A stretch of 64,000 bases of DNA from Choanephora cucurbitarum. Its lineage: Eukaryota; Mucoromycota; Mucoromycetes; Mucorales; Choanephoraceae. Below, one piece after another: positions 10,738 through 22,216 of the stretch (the first letter of the stretch is position 1; each line of letters opens with the position of its first letter). Location of the stretch: NCBI GenBank assembly GCA_025331435.1, contig JAIWNI010000037.1:124001-188000 (forward strand). Direction: 5' to 3'. Below the pieces are notes generated by a model that searched no databases, was not told the origin of the DNA, and saw only the letters and a list, made by a program, of their open reading frames with translations. Both the position numbers and the translations under genes were made by a program.

Positions 10738-11628
10738 TTAGGAATCTAATCGTCTGCCAGGTCCCCAACTATTACCACTAAAGAAGCCTGTGCTTCTAGC
10801 TCTTGTTTGATCCTGTTGACTAAAACCAGCTCTGAATCCTCCGCTTTGAAATCCTCGTGCATGTGTTGTGGCTGGAAACAATCGTTTTAAGAAAGCAGGT
10901 GTCTGAAGGTAACGTCTTCCTCCCTGACTAGGATAGATGTGTGTCAAATAATAATAGGCATGAGCTGATAATACACCTGCAATAGAGGCGCGAGGAAGAT
11001 TTCCTCCTGACATCAAAAAGTCAGAGGCAATCATGACCCATGGTAAATAAATAGCCTATAAAATACAGGATTTAGTAAAGAAACTCGAAAGTCAATCTCT
11101 TCTTACTTTGAATTGAAGACCAAACATAAAGGAAACAATTTGCTCCCGATGATGTTGAGCCCAAAGATAGGCCACAGACAGCAAGAGACCATCATTGAGT
11201 ACATAGATACCAAAGAGACTTGCTGCAGCCAGCTGCAAACCTGATGTAAATAGATGGAAGAACATATAATCAGCAGGCTGACCTGCAAACACTTCGTTCT
11301 CAAGTTGTAAAGAATTGCGATACAAGAAATAAGTGTTGAAGGCAAAGCCTAAACTGAACTTGTTGAAAAAGAAACAGGTCACCAATCGCCACAACTAAAG
11401 TACATAGGAGTGAATAAACGGGTTCGTTTAGCTACATCTTTCTAAACTTGCCTGCAGCTTGGCCTTGACATTTGGCCAATAAAGAATAAGTGAAGTAGGG
11501 CTGACAAGTCCAAGTCCAGATACTGCTGTGGTGGCTATAGTAAGCGTAAACAATGCTTTTGTGATGGGTGGGATGCCATTGTACCAATCGACTATCTCGT
11601 TTCTTTGAGGCGGTTGTGGTGGTGGCAT
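10738..11628 (-). CDS. Derlin (Der1/Dfm1-like ERAD rhomboid pseudoprotease)
   Basis: Polytopic ER protein that passes misfolded proteins to the cytosol and recruits Cdc48/p97. Exons (minus) 11628-11452, 11394-11107 and 11055-10738 give 260 aa (human derlin-1: 251). Family landmarks: YNGIPPITKALFTLT at the N-terminus, LWRLVTCFFF after helix 1, a WAQHH region, FKAIYLPWVMI, and the conserved exit GGRRYLQTPAFLKRLFP. The tail ends NSWGPGRRLDS, an SHP-box-like WGxGxxL motif expected to bind Cdc48. No Ser-His rhomboid dyad is expected. Intron 1 uses a GC donor (CAG followed by GCAAGT); only this keeps the WRLVT frame. The gene is divergent from ATS1 with 137 bases between start codons. Confidence 0.93.
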
Positions 11629-11765
11629 AGAAGTACGTAGAATTAACTGAGAAAAAAGAAAAGAAAAAGATAGAAGCAAACTGACATTCTAATTGGCTAT
11701 ATTACTTTTGCATTTTTTTTTACGTGTATCATGACGTGTCAATTTCATTCCTTTCTTGTCTTATT
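11629..11765. promoter_or_regulatory. Bidirectional promoter, derlin / ATS1
   Basis: Only 137 bases separate the two divergent ATGs, so both leaders and core promoters must lie here or overlap the neighbouring gene. It contains T-rich/CT-rich tracts on both strands; no TATA box is obvious. Confidence 0.6.
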
Positions 11766-12785
11766 ATGCCAAGATTGTATGCTTTTGGTTCCAATGGTCA
11801 TGGACAACTTGGTATTGGTCATGTCGAAGACGTCAACACACCAACACCGTGTATAGGTATTCCTGAAGATCAAGTTATTCGTAAAGTATCAGGTGGAGGC
11901 AATCACTCTGCTGTCATCACAATACAAGGTCACGTTTATATGGCAGGCATGTCACAAAAAGGAGAAGGGCTCATGAAACAGTTCAACCAGGAATGGACGA
12001 TCTATCAAAGACGATATTCTCAACATAATTGGAATGATGTGTCTTGTGGTTGGGCATCAACTTTATTCGTATCAGACAAAGGCACTGTGTATGGTGTAGG
12101 TACAAGTCGATGGCATGAATTAGCAGGCCCTAGTACAGAAGAACTTGTTCAAATTCAAGGTTTGGAGCACATTGTTTCTGTATCCTGTGGATGGCGCCAT
12201 GCAGTTGCTCTGGATCAGCACGGTCAGGTCTATGGTTGGGGTTGGGGCAAGCATGGACAATTAGGAGCCTGTTCACCAGAGAATCAAATCGATAAAAAGA
12301 AAGACATTCGATCGGTACATAAGTTGGATATGCCTCAGCCTGTTGTTCAGATCGCATGTGGTCACTTGCATACTCTCTTGCTTGGAAAGGATGGCACCAT
12401 GTATGCCTTTGGATCTAACAAGTATCAGCAATTAGAGCAGGTGCCAACAGTTGCAGTGGCTTCTATTGATGCTGGTTGGCATCATAGTGCAGCTCTATTA
12501 AGTCAAGAGGACCGTCTTGTCTTGTGGGGTCGTCATGATCATGGTCAACTTGGCAAAGATAGTATAATCGGTCATGTCAAACAGGTGGCATGTGGATCAG
12601 AACACACCATAGTCATAACAAAAGATGATCAGGTACTTGCTTGGGGATGGAATGAGCATGGAAATTGTACATCTGAACAGGAGAATGTGCTGGATCCTCT
12701 TGTTGCTTTTGAGCAAAAGGCATGTTTGATTGCTGCTGGATGTGCTACTTCTTGGATTGTTGCTCAGTGTACACAAAAGAATTAG
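11766..12785 (+). CDS. ATS1: RCC1-repeat protein (ATS1/KTI13-like)
   Basis: Intronless, 339 aa. A complete small beta-propeller of RCC1 repeats: LYAFGSNGHGQLGIG at the N-terminus, then repeats ending in VSGGGNHSAVI, VSCGWRHAVAL, IACGHLHTLLL, VACGSEHTIVI and a final ACGCATSW-like strand. The size (yeast Ats1/Kti13: 333 aa), the opening residues and the lack of extra domains fit Kti13, partner of Kti11 in diphthamide synthesis and Elongator-dependent tRNA wobble modification. Start is the first ATG after the CT-rich leader; upstream codons in frame lack an ATG. An alternative is another short RCC1 protein with a different partner; the family is certain, the orthology likely. Confidence 0.85.
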   Translation: MPRLYAFGSNGHGQLGIGHVEDVNTPTPCIGIPEDQVIRKVSGGGNHSAVITIQGHVYMAGMSQKGEGLMKQFNQEWTIYQRRYSQHNWNDVSCGWASTLFVSDKGTVYGVGTSRWHELAGPSTEELVQIQGLEHIVSVSCGWRHAVALDQHGQVYGWGWGKHGQLGACSPENQIDKKKDIRSVHKLDMPQPVVQIACGHLHTLLLGKDGTMYAFGSNKYQQLEQVPTVAVASIDAGWHHSAALLSQEDRLVLWGRHDHGQLGKDSIIGHVKQVACGSEHTIVITKDDQVLAWGWNEHGNCTSEQENVLDPLVAFEQKACLIAAGCATSWIVAQCTQKN

Positions 12786-12814
12786 CCATTCCTTTAAAAG
12801 TACTGATTTAATGG

Positions 12815-12850
12815 TATGTGTGTGCGTGTGTTTGTGTGTGCGTGCGTGTG
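12815..12850. repeat. TG-rich microsatellite
   Basis: Alternating TG/CG dinucleotides run for about 36 bases just after the ATS1 stop codon. Confidence 0.8.
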
Positions 12851-12912
12851 AGTAAGAGGAGCAAAACGAAAAGAGGATGTGTTAGATTTTAGATTGTTTA
12901 TTCAAGAAATTT

Positions 12913-12918
12913 AATAAA
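12913..12918 (+). terminator. Polyadenylation-like signal for ATS1
   Basis: AATAAA 128 bases past the ATS1 stop; role inferred from position. Confidence 0.4.
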
Positions 12919-13461
12919 TCTCATATATACAAAGACATTTTGACATTGATACAAACAATGCTTAAAAGAATTACCTCAAATGATGATAATTACAATGTCA
13001 ATCTAAAGCTCAACAATAATGACACTTTGCATCAAAGATTTTCGCATTATCAATATTTCTCTTTGAGAAAAAAAGAAGAAAGTTATCTAAATTGTTGACA
13101 TTTTCTGTTTTGTTTGAATTGATAAAATCGTCAACCCTATCCGTTGTGTTAACACGAAATATTTGTATGTCCTGGAGATTAGTCGCATCGTAGATGCTTA
13201 ATAAGTGTACACATTCAACCTACGAACCAGTAATACGATTGACACACAGAATATTCGTTTCTTTTAAATAATCTTTTTCTAAAAAAGCTGAGCTATTTGA
13301 CTGGATCCGAAGCTTGTCTACATTTGTGTATCACAAAAATAGGAAGAATAAGTAATTCAAATCCAAAAGATTTTTTTGACAGCTGCTAAATAATCTTCAG
13401 AAATTAAAGCTGAATAAACATTTTCATTTTCATTTATAATCTAAAAAAAAAAGTCCCTTAG

Positions 13462-13698
13462 CCCAACAAAAGAAAAGTAGAGTGTTACCCCTACTACAAG
13501 AAGATAGAACCACCCACCGTTCACTCTTCATTGTTCCACTAAACCCAACAGAAGAAAGGCAAAGTTTGACCCTCGCCTCAAGAAGATAGAAGAACCACAC
13601 CGTTCATTCTTCTTGGCCACTGTACCCAACAAAACAAAAGTAGAGTATTACCCCCACCACAAGAAGATAGAAGAGCCACTCCGTTCATTCTTCATTGT
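13462..13698. repeat. Tandem array, three degenerate 74-82 bp units
   Basis: Units at 13462-13543 (82 bp), 13544-13624 (81 bp) and 13625-13698 (74 bp, truncated) each begin CCCAACAxAA and contain an AAGAAGATAGA core followed by CCGTTCA(C/T)TCTTC. The units differ by substitutions and small indels. They carry no shared open frame that I can see. An intergenic minisatellite or a relic of a longer element. Confidence 0.8.
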
Positions 13699-15056
13699 AA
13701 AGTAAAGAAAAAAAAAAGAGAAAATGAAAAATAGCTGTTTTTTACCTCTTATTTATAGTTTTTTGACAGGCAAAAATTTTTGCTGAGAGCAGTCCTCTAA
13801 TAAGCAGTCTTGTTCTATTACATCATTGTTCACTTTACTTCTTAACTTCGTGTGAAAATAACTGGAAGTAGTAAAAGAAAGTAAAGAAGACGCGTAAATA
13901 AGGCCTAAAGAGTTGAAAGAAAACTCTACTTTTGTTAATTCATGCTAATGCTTATCATATAAACTCCTTTTCAAAACAGACATATTATAGCAACACTTGT
14001 CCAACCATGTTAAGTTGGCCAAAGCGCGTTGACTCTCCGCTTCTTTAGTGATTTTGACAAAGCACCAGCAACAAGCAATGTCAGCACGATCAATTGTATA
14101 TGACATACGCGCTTAAGACCAAAAAGAATAAGCACTTGCTTTTACGAGTTTGTGAGTTGTTGGCATTCTTTTGACAATCTTGTTTAAATAAATTTTATTT
14201 TTCAAAGTTGTAACCTAGTTAGTTAGGAATATGAACTCAACCAAAAAAAAAAATAAGATTTTTCTATCTTTAAAGTTAGGGTTATTTTCTAATAACTATA
14301 GCGAGAACTCTGCTTAGATTACTTTTTTCTTTTCGTGTTAGCACAAGATCTCAGCAATGACATACAGAAAGACGAATGGTTCAAAAGATGTATTTGAAAG
14401 AACAAGTCATGTCAGTCATCACTTGAAAGAGCAACTAAATATGACTTCTTTCATTCAAATGTAGCTTTCCGCCAAACGACAAGACTTCTTGAAGTGGAAA
14501 ACAAAGTCAGTGAGCTAACAGTTAAATACATGGATTAGAGCTATAAGTTTATTTAAAGAGTTAAACTTCAAGAAAGGCTATAAAAATGAATAGCCTATAC
14601 ACAACTGCCCAAGTCAATACAACAAGGGTAAATGGAGTAGCTGTGTTGAGAAAATATAAAGAAAATCAAGCACAGGCCAGTACTCAGTAAAAAAAAAAAG
14701 TCTTACTGTTTATTACACCTTTCCTTTCATCGAATTTGTATAGGTAAGATTGACAAGCATTTGTTTTTACCTCGAGGCTATTTATTCTGTAGACAGTCAG
14801 CAACAAATTTTTTTTTCTAAAGAAAGCTATATGAATAGGCGATTACAAACGACATATATCAAATCTTTAAGCATAAAAACGCAATACCTTCTTCTTCTTA
14901 CGACATGAGACTTTTCATAGTATAGTTTATTAAGATGATTCATATATAGACTAGGAAAGAAAAAAAATGAATTTTCCCTTTTTTTTATAAGAGAAAAGAA
15001 AAAAAAAAGGGCGAGGCTATCATGCCAAATAAATAGATTATCACTCTTTAAACAGC

Positions 15057-16217
15057 TTAATTCCAGAATTGAATGCAAGTGGGCTGAACATGAGATACTT
15101 CAGAGACTTGAGTCAAAGCACCAGTCTGCTGATCAATCTTGAACACAACAATGTTGTCCGTATCCTATAGTCGCCATCTATATCAGTTTCTTATCCTTGT
15201 TGTCTGATCTTTTTAGCTTACCTTATTACCAACCAATAAGAAACAACCAGTGGGATCCAAGGTAAAGAAACGAGGATGCTTACCACCAGTAGGCTGATAA
15301 CCAACCAAAGAAAGCTTACCACTCCATTCATCGATTTCAAAAATAGTGATCGCATCATATCCACGCATAGAAGCATACAAAAATTTACCATTTGGTGTGA
15401 TATCAATTTCAGAACCCAAATTTTCGCCCTTGAAATCCTTGGGAAGTGCATGGATCTCTTGTACCTTATTGAACTTGCCTTCTTGGAAATTGAACTCAAG
15501 CATGTAGATATCGTTTGATAATTCTGTGATTACATAACAAAAGTTGTTGTGGTTAGGAGCAAACTTCAAATGACGAGGACCTGCACCCTTAGGGAATTGG
15601 AAAGTAGAGTGGATCTTGAGGGGATCAGAAGATTGCTTGTCAAATTGATAAGTAACCAACAAATCGGAACCCAAATCATTGGAAAACAAATACTTTTGGG
15701 CAATGGAGTCTAAATCCACTGAGTGAACGTGAGGCTTTTCTTGACGGTCAGGAACACCGCCGGTAGCTTCGAAATGATCATCATGAACAATTCGACTGCT
15801 ATAAGGGCTTAAGCGGGATTCGGGCGAACCAGGAGATTCGATAGGAAAAGCGGCAGTAGAACCACCTGAGTAGTTGGCGACAAATAGGTAATGACCAGTG
15901 GCATCGCAAACAGCATGACAAGGATCTTCACCACCCGATGGTTGTTCATTGACTAACTCAAGTTGGCCGGTAGCCTTGTCACGAACAAAGGCAGAGACAT
16001 AACCTGTCTTTTCGCCCTTGTACTCACCAACTTCGTTAACAGCATACATATGTTGGCCTGTCTTGTGCATAGTGATGAAAGAAGGGTTGACGGTTTCAAC
16101 AGCTAAGCCTTTACGTGTCAAGATGCCCTTTTCAGCATCAAAGGTATATTGGTAAATACCCTTACTCTCTTCATTTGTGTATCCAGACACGTATACAGTA
16201 TATTCAGAAGAAGGCAT
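15057..16217 (-). CDS. Seven-bladed beta-propeller lactonase (6-phosphogluconolactonase-like)
   Basis: Exons (minus) 16217-15222 and 15164-15057 give 367 aa with no signal peptide. The sequence follows the lactonase/3-carboxymuconate cyclase family: YTVYVSGYTNEESKGIYQY opens blade 1, NPSFITMHKTGQHMYAVNE, HAVCDATGHYLFVANYSGG, then KPHVHSVDLD, KGAGPRHLKFAPN, GSEIDITPNGKFLYAS and GGKHPRFFTLDPTGCFLLV for later blades. Some family members hydrolyse 6-phosphogluconolactone; fungal homologues mostly lack tested substrates, so the reaction is not assigned. The 56-nt intron falls just before the last blade; its second exon ends CIQFWN. Family firm, function open. Confidence 0.88.
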
Positions 16218-17443
16218 TATTGTGTGATGACTTGTTAAAAAAAAACGAATAGAAGGCTTTCTTTTTTTTTTTTTATTTCTTCCTTTTATATGCCTTGACG
16301 TACTTCCCGTGCATTTCTGTACAACGCATAAGAAGAATTTAATTGGGCTAGATTTCCCGCCTTTTTTCTAAGGATATTCAGATGTCGTCATGAAAACTGT
16401 AATGCTTACACACCTTTTGTTGGTGATATATATATATATATATATATACGTGCATGATATACATAGAGATGAGGTTCATGTGTTCTTCATGTGCTCGTTA
16501 TATTTTTTTTTCATTTAAATAAGCAGCACTGAGATCATGGGATTCTTACTGAACCCAGTTTTGTTCTTTGAGTTATCACTAAGAGAAATATAGCCTGAAT
16601 TTCTGCATAAGTAGAATGATACTGTGGCCATATATCAATATAACTAAGCAGACAGATGTATGAAAATCCTTTATTTTTTAAGAATATAATAGTATTAGAG
16701 TTAGCAATAGAGTCTAGCTTCAAAAAAATCATTATTGAGTTGACCATATTTAAATTGAACGATCGATGCATTCGAATATGTCATTTCAATTAGAAGTGTA
16801 AATGTGCTTCACTACATCTTTGTGTTTATCAATTTAAGTATAAATGCGAGAATCATGTTCAGTGTTAAGAATTAGCTGGGTGAAGATCAATGACTAGTCA
16901 AATCTTCTTTTCTTTTTGTTTCAGTAAAAGCTTTTTTTTTTTGCATTAGCTTCTGATAGGCTATAGTTATCTAGTTTCAATTGCCGTACTGATACACTGA
17001 CTGTAATGCCTAAAATATTAAGTACCATAACGTTTACACGGATTTTCGATCTGTTGAACATGTTGGTGGTATAGCTTTCCTTATTGTTCATTTTGGATCA
17101 TAGAGGGCGTACAGGTATTCAAGCATTGCTGCTCGTTTGATCTTCAAGTGTTCTCAACTGCAAAAAAAAAAAAAGATGTTTATTGTGAGTTGGATATACA
17201 GCTGAAACTAACTGATCAGAAATCAAGAAAGCCTATGATCAACAAGTTCCCTGTATTGAAAAGTAAGTTTTAACTGCTCACTAATATCAAATACACTCAA
17301 CTGAACCCAAGTACTTTGCTTAGATTAAACATATCAGCAGAAAGGTAGAAATGATCCATCGTATCTCATAGAAATTCAGCTCTCCTTGGCCGTGCTAACT
17401 ACCATTCGTACACACAAACTTTCTGTTTTATTTTTCATGTTTT
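16218..17443. other. Intergenic
   Basis: No gene is supported. It contains a (TA)n run at 16426-16448 and T-rich tracts. The left part is the upstream region of the lactonase gene, the right part the 3' flank of the Gln-rich gene. Confidence 0.6.
16426..16448. repeat. (TA)n microsatellite
   Basis: About 23 bases of uninterrupted AT dinucleotides, 209 bases upstream of the lactonase ATG. Confidence 0.9.
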
Positions 17444-18881
17444 CTATTTATCTTCAGTTGGTGGTGGAGGCATAGGTGGCATGATCACATTTAGATTAGG
17501 TGTAGTTAATTTAGTGGTCAAAGCTAAAAGACGCTTATCGGTATATCCTGACTATATAGAACGAGGTCAATACTAGAAGGAATACAAATAAGTTCGCTTA
17601 CACTCAAAAGATCTTGTTCTCTTGGTACTCTCATCTGTAACATGGTATTATTCTTTAAACTTTGCTTCAATACCCTTTTTAGTGAGTCATCTCCTGTTTA
17701 TGCAATAGGCATCATTAGTTCACCTATCATTCATCTCTCCAAAATTAACTTACTATTTAAGAGACATTTCCATAATCCATCAAAACCTTTATATTGTAGC
17801 ACCATACCAGAGATCGTACTATCTTGGAATGAGAGTTTTAACCAAGCAACCAGAGGTTCAATTGTTGCATCAGCTAAATATCATAATCAGTATTGAGCAA
17901 ACAAACGATAAGCTCTTGAAGACACTTACGTGATAATTGAAAGTATAAAGTTCGATTAAATGTTAAATGGTTGACTTCAATGATGACACCTGTAGCGGGT
18001 AAGGGTTGGGCCATCTGTGGTGTATGTGTATTAGCTGCTTGATGGGGGTGATGAGGGTGATGGAGGTGGTGGTGATGATGATGATGGTGAGGTGGTGGTG
18101 GGTGATGTGGATGGTGCAATGGATGTGGCGGATGATGACCGGTATTGGCTGTGGCTGGAGCAACAGCTGTGTTAGGGGTTGAAGGCGATATATTAGCAGG
18201 AGAAGAAGGAGTATGTGTCTTTTGAGGAGACCAAGATGGTTGTGGCTGCTGTTGCAACTGTGGCGAGTGTCCGATATGATTTGATGGAGCATGTTGTGGA
18301 TGAAGCTGTGAAGGTTGTAATTGTTGCTGTTGTTGTTGTTCTTGGTTTTGTTGTTGTTCTTGATGTTGTTGTTGCTGTTGTTGTGCTAGGCGAGCTTGTT
18401 CTTCTTGTTGTAAGCGAGCTTGTTCTTCTCTTTGCTGTTGTAGGCGAGCCTGCTCCTCCCTTTGTTGTTGCTGCAAGCGAGCTTGTTCTTCCTGTTGCAA
18501 ACGAGCTTGCTCTTCTTGTTGCTTCTGTAAACGAGCTTGCTCCTCCTGTTGCTTCTGCAAACGCGCCTGAGCTTCCTTTTGAGCCTGTTCTTGAGCCTGT
18601 TGCTTCAACAAGCGTGCCTGGGCTTCTCTTTGAGCTTGCTGTCTCTGTGCTTCTAACTGTGCTTGTTCCTGTTGTTTACGTAACAATTGCGTCTGTTGTA
18701 AAAGCTGTTGCTGTTGTAGCTGTTTCTGTTGTTGTTGCTCTAATAGTTGTCTTTGTTTGGCAAATTCTAGTTGTCGTTGTTGCTGCTGCTCTTGTTGACT
18801 GTTAACTAAGGCACTCATGCCTTCAATGAGTTTTCTAACTTCAGCTAAATCGCTTGCTGCTGCCTCTGTAGCTCTATCCAT
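17444..18881 (-). CDS. Gln/His-rich coiled-coil protein with unassigned C-terminal domain
   Basis: Exons (minus) 18881-17930, 17873-17754, 17693-17602 and 17551-17444 give 423 aa. A short N-terminal segment (MDRATEAAASDLAEVRKLIE) leads into about 190 residues dominated by Gln with an EEQARLQ-type repeat, predicted coiled coil. A Pro/Gln linker and a His/Pro run near 260-290 follow. A compact C-terminal region of about 95 residues starts GVIIEVNHLTFNRTLYFQLS and includes WLKLSFQD, GFDGLWKCLL and a basic helix-like stretch; its pattern could suit a ubiquitin/PB1-like fold, but I do not recognise it. The tail is MPPMPPPPTEDK. Exons 2-4 are supported by phase, 50-60 nt introns and sequence character. 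Nuclear scaffold or transcription role would be a guess. Confidence 0.75.
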
Positions 18882-19265
18882 TAGGTCATATATGTATTAA
18901 AGAGAGGGAAAAAAATTGAGTAGAGGGCCAGATTAGAAAAAAAAAAGTTGAGAAAAAATTGAAAATCACTTCCACCAATCAAAAGTATTCTGGTTACTCA
19001 ACTAGACTTTTCATCAAAATACAATTAAGCTTCATTATACCACAGCAACTTACATATCTCTTCCTTTCCTTCTCTTCTTCCCTCATGCTCTTTAAAAACC
19101 CCCCTCAAATCAAGAGAAAGAAGAGTGGTTTAATGCAGGACAACCATCTCTTTTTTCGTTGTTTTGCTGAGTTGTAAATGCCTTATGTAAAAGTGCACAG
19201 CTTGAAGTACCTCTTTTTTCCCTTTTTTCTTTCTCTTTGTCTCGTAAATTATATAAGAAAAAAAA
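18882..19265. promoter_or_regulatory. Divergent promoter, Gln-rich gene / HEM14
   Basis: The 384 bases between two divergent ATGs hold CT-rich tracts before the HEM14 start and A-rich DNA next to the Gln-rich gene. No specific site can be named. Confidence 0.5.
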
Positions 19266-21059
19266 ATGTCAAATATCGCAGTCTTAGGCGGTGGTATTTC
19301 TGGATTATCAGCTGCTTATTACTTGGCTCGTCTAGCCCCACAGACAACCAAGATTACCTTGATTGAAGGTAAAGATAGGTTGGGCGGCTGGATTAAAAGT
19401 AGACGTGTTGCTCCTGGAAAATATACCTCCCAAACTGAATTACCTCCTATCTCTACCGAGAAAAACTCTGTCTTGTTCGAAGGAGGCCCTAGAACATTAC
19501 GCCCAAAGGGAGCAGGTGGAACAGTCATGTTGGAAATGGTAACATAAAAGAAATCATACTGTAGACTGGGATAATAACAACAATGTGTACAAGTTAGATA
19601 CAACACCTTGGATTAGACAACGATGACCTGTTAGCTGTTCCAACGACACACCCTTCTGCTCAGAATCGATATATCTATTTCAATGGTGAAATCAATCAGT
19701 TGCCATCCAGTCTCTCCTCTGCTCTATTCAATAAACCTCCTGTGCTCAAATCCGTTCTTTTGGCAGGTGCATTAGAGTCCTTCCGCAGCTCCCGTTTTCA
19801 ACAAGGCCAGCCTAAAGACGGACAAGAAGATGAGTCAATTTACAGCTTTATGGAGCGACGTTTTAATCAGCATGCAGCCCTTCATTTGATGGGCGCTATG
19901 ACCCATGGCATTTATGCAGGCGATGTAAAGCAACTATCACTTCAATCTACATTCCGCATGTTGCACGAAGCCGAGAAGAATTATAATGGCGTGATACGGG
20001 GTTTGATGAAAGGTGTCAATACAGAGACTATGCGAGAACGAGGTATGGCAGTACGTGCTCGAGATCATCGTCCTGAATGGTTTGGTCAACTGGAAAAGAT
20101 GAGTGTGGTTGGCTTTAAGAGTGGTCTTGAAAGTTTACCTGAACGACTCTTGACTTGGTTAAGACAGCGTCCTAATGTGGAGATATTGACAAATGAGCCT
20201 GTTGAATCCATTCATCTTCTGCCCAATGGAAAGGAAGGAAAAGTAAGGTGTAGATAACAGAAGTCTCTATGTGCTTTACTGATGAGAGATACAATAGATT
20301 AAGACACGATCAAAAGAACTGTTTGTGGACCATATGATTTCCACACTGCCTTCATTTACATTAGACTCCTTGATCTCATCCAACCCTTTGCCTCATCTCA
20401 ACCACAACCCATCTGTCGATGTAGCTGTTGTCAACTTGGCTTATCCTTCAGATGTAAAGCTGGCCTACGACGGCTTTGGGTTTCTGACTCCGCACCGTGA
20501 TACACCTTACCCCATCCCTCTTCCAGGTACACTTGGTGTCATATTTGACTCAAATGCCCTGTCTGATCAAGAAAAGGATTACCAGCCCGAGACAACAAAA
20601 CTAACGGCCATGATTGGAGGGTCTGATTGGGAAGACGCGTTTGGCAAGACACCCATCGATCAGTTGGACCCTGATGTCGCACATGATTATGCATGTCGTA
20701 TCATGCGTACCTTCCTCGACATTGATGCAAAGCCAACGCATGCCATGGTTCATCTTCAGAAACAATGCATTCCTCAATACCTGGTGGGTCATGAATCACG
20801 CATGCGAGAATTGCATCATGCACTTGAGAAACAGTATGGTCAGGTATTGAGTGTGACAGGTGCAAGTTATTTGGGTGTGAGTGTGCCTGATTGTATCAAG
20901 TACAGTCGAATGCTTGTTGAGGAGTTGCTGGTGTCTGGTGCTTTGGGAACTCGGGATAAAGCAGTGACTGGTTTAGGTAAGACTGTTCAGAATAGCCGAG
21001 AGTTAAAGGACGGTGCTAGATTAAGTAAAGGCAATACCAATGTCATCTTGAAATCATAA
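19266..21059 (+). CDS. HEM14: Protoporphyrinogen oxidase (HEM14)
   Basis: Oxidises protoporphyrinogen IX to protoporphyrin IX at the inner mitochondrial membrane, the penultimate step of heme synthesis. Exons 19266-19538, 19598-20242 and 20304-21059 give 557 aa (yeast: 539). The FAD-binding Rossmann motif VLGGGISGLSAAYYLAR is at the very N-terminus, followed by EGKDRLGGW and the family GGPRTLRPKG. Later come GIYAGDVKQLS, SVVGFKSGLESLPERLL and, near the C-terminus, YLGVSVPDCI. There is no classical cleavable presequence, as usual for this enzyme. Introns are 59 and 61 nt. The gene sits near CYT1, a heme protein, but is not linked in expression by anything visible. Confidence 0.94.
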
Positions 21060-22216
21060 ATCTGTTCTTTATATATATATATAAACTTCTTTAAAGCTAT
21101 TGATCCATGTGCTTTTGACGTTTCTTTTTCTTTATCGCTCTATACAAGTGCAGATGAATGATGTTGTTATACAGAATGAATTTGGTATGGTTAAATAGTA
21201 ATGAGAGGAGATCTTCACAAAAGTAGTAAGTCAACAAGAGAAAGATATGCCAGAAAAGCCGCGACAAAAAAAATGACTGAAACAATCTGTCACCGATTGA
21301 ACACACATTCGATTCCTAGTCATTGTATAAATGTGTTATTTGTCACTATAACCAACTTGCGAGGACTGTTAAGAAATCTATACGTCTAAGCCTAGATTCC
21401 CGAGATTCTGGCTGGCAAAAACATAACAAATTTTTGAATCACAGCGATAGACAATGAGACCCATCTCAGATCATGTATAAAACAAAGTAGTGAATGGATA
21501 GCACCTAGGTCTCTGACAAATCAACTATCATCGCTAGTGTAGTCAATCAGCTTTTCTCTAGACATACTCTTAAACCACTTCAGCTCTACAAATACCCTTA
21601 GTCAGCCATGAGTTATCCTTCAATAGATCAGAATAAATAACTTCTTCTTTATTTGTCTTCTGGCGTTGAAATCCTAAATAAAAAACGAACAGCTTCAAAA
21701 AGAAATAGTTCTGATCGAACAAAACATAGCTCGTTACTTTTCTTGGACATGCGGTCAATGCAGTTATCTATAGAGATTTGCCCTGAAAGCCACAGGTTAT
21801 TTTAGCCCAGAGAAACTTTTTTGACAAAAGAATGCGGCCAGATTTCCCTTTTAGAAACTCTAGAAAAAAAAATTTTTTTTGACCACTTTATTCGAAGACT
21901 TACTGCAGACAAAAAAAAAAGAAAAAACTCTATTGAGTGGAGTAAGGAAACACATGCGTGGTTATACTTGTGTAATTCTCTATATGGGCACAGTGCTTAA
22001 TCATTCATGCAGCTAAATCCAAATGAATTTTTTTTTTGTATATATATTTAGACCTGATGACAAAAGATAATAGCTTACAAAAATCTAAAATTGTCTACGG
22101 CAATCTCCTAATTAATCCTTTTCCCCTTCTCTTATTATTGTTTCCTTGAATTCTGTTTCTTTTTCCCTCTTTCTTTTCTTTTCTTTTCTTCTTTTTCTTC
22201 TTCTATATATCTTTAT
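21060..22216. other. Intergenic / RhoGEF upstream region
   Basis: No gene is supported. A short TA run lies at about 21070-21083. From about 22140 to the ATG at 22217 the DNA is a long CT-rich tract, typical of a fungal leader. Confidence 0.6.

Larger units (their letters stand above)
12786..15056. other. Intergenic, with repeats
   Basis: No gene is supported across 2.27 kb between ATS1 and the lactonase. It contains a TG-rich microsatellite, a poly(A)-type signal and a three-copy tandem repeat (listed separately). The remainder is AT-rich without recognised structure. Confidence 0.6.

Noticed and set aside
18215..18805. 196-codon plus-strand frame opposite the Gln-rich repeats
   Set aside because: Antisense of CAG/CAA-rich DNA gives a Val/Ala/Leu string, not a protein family.
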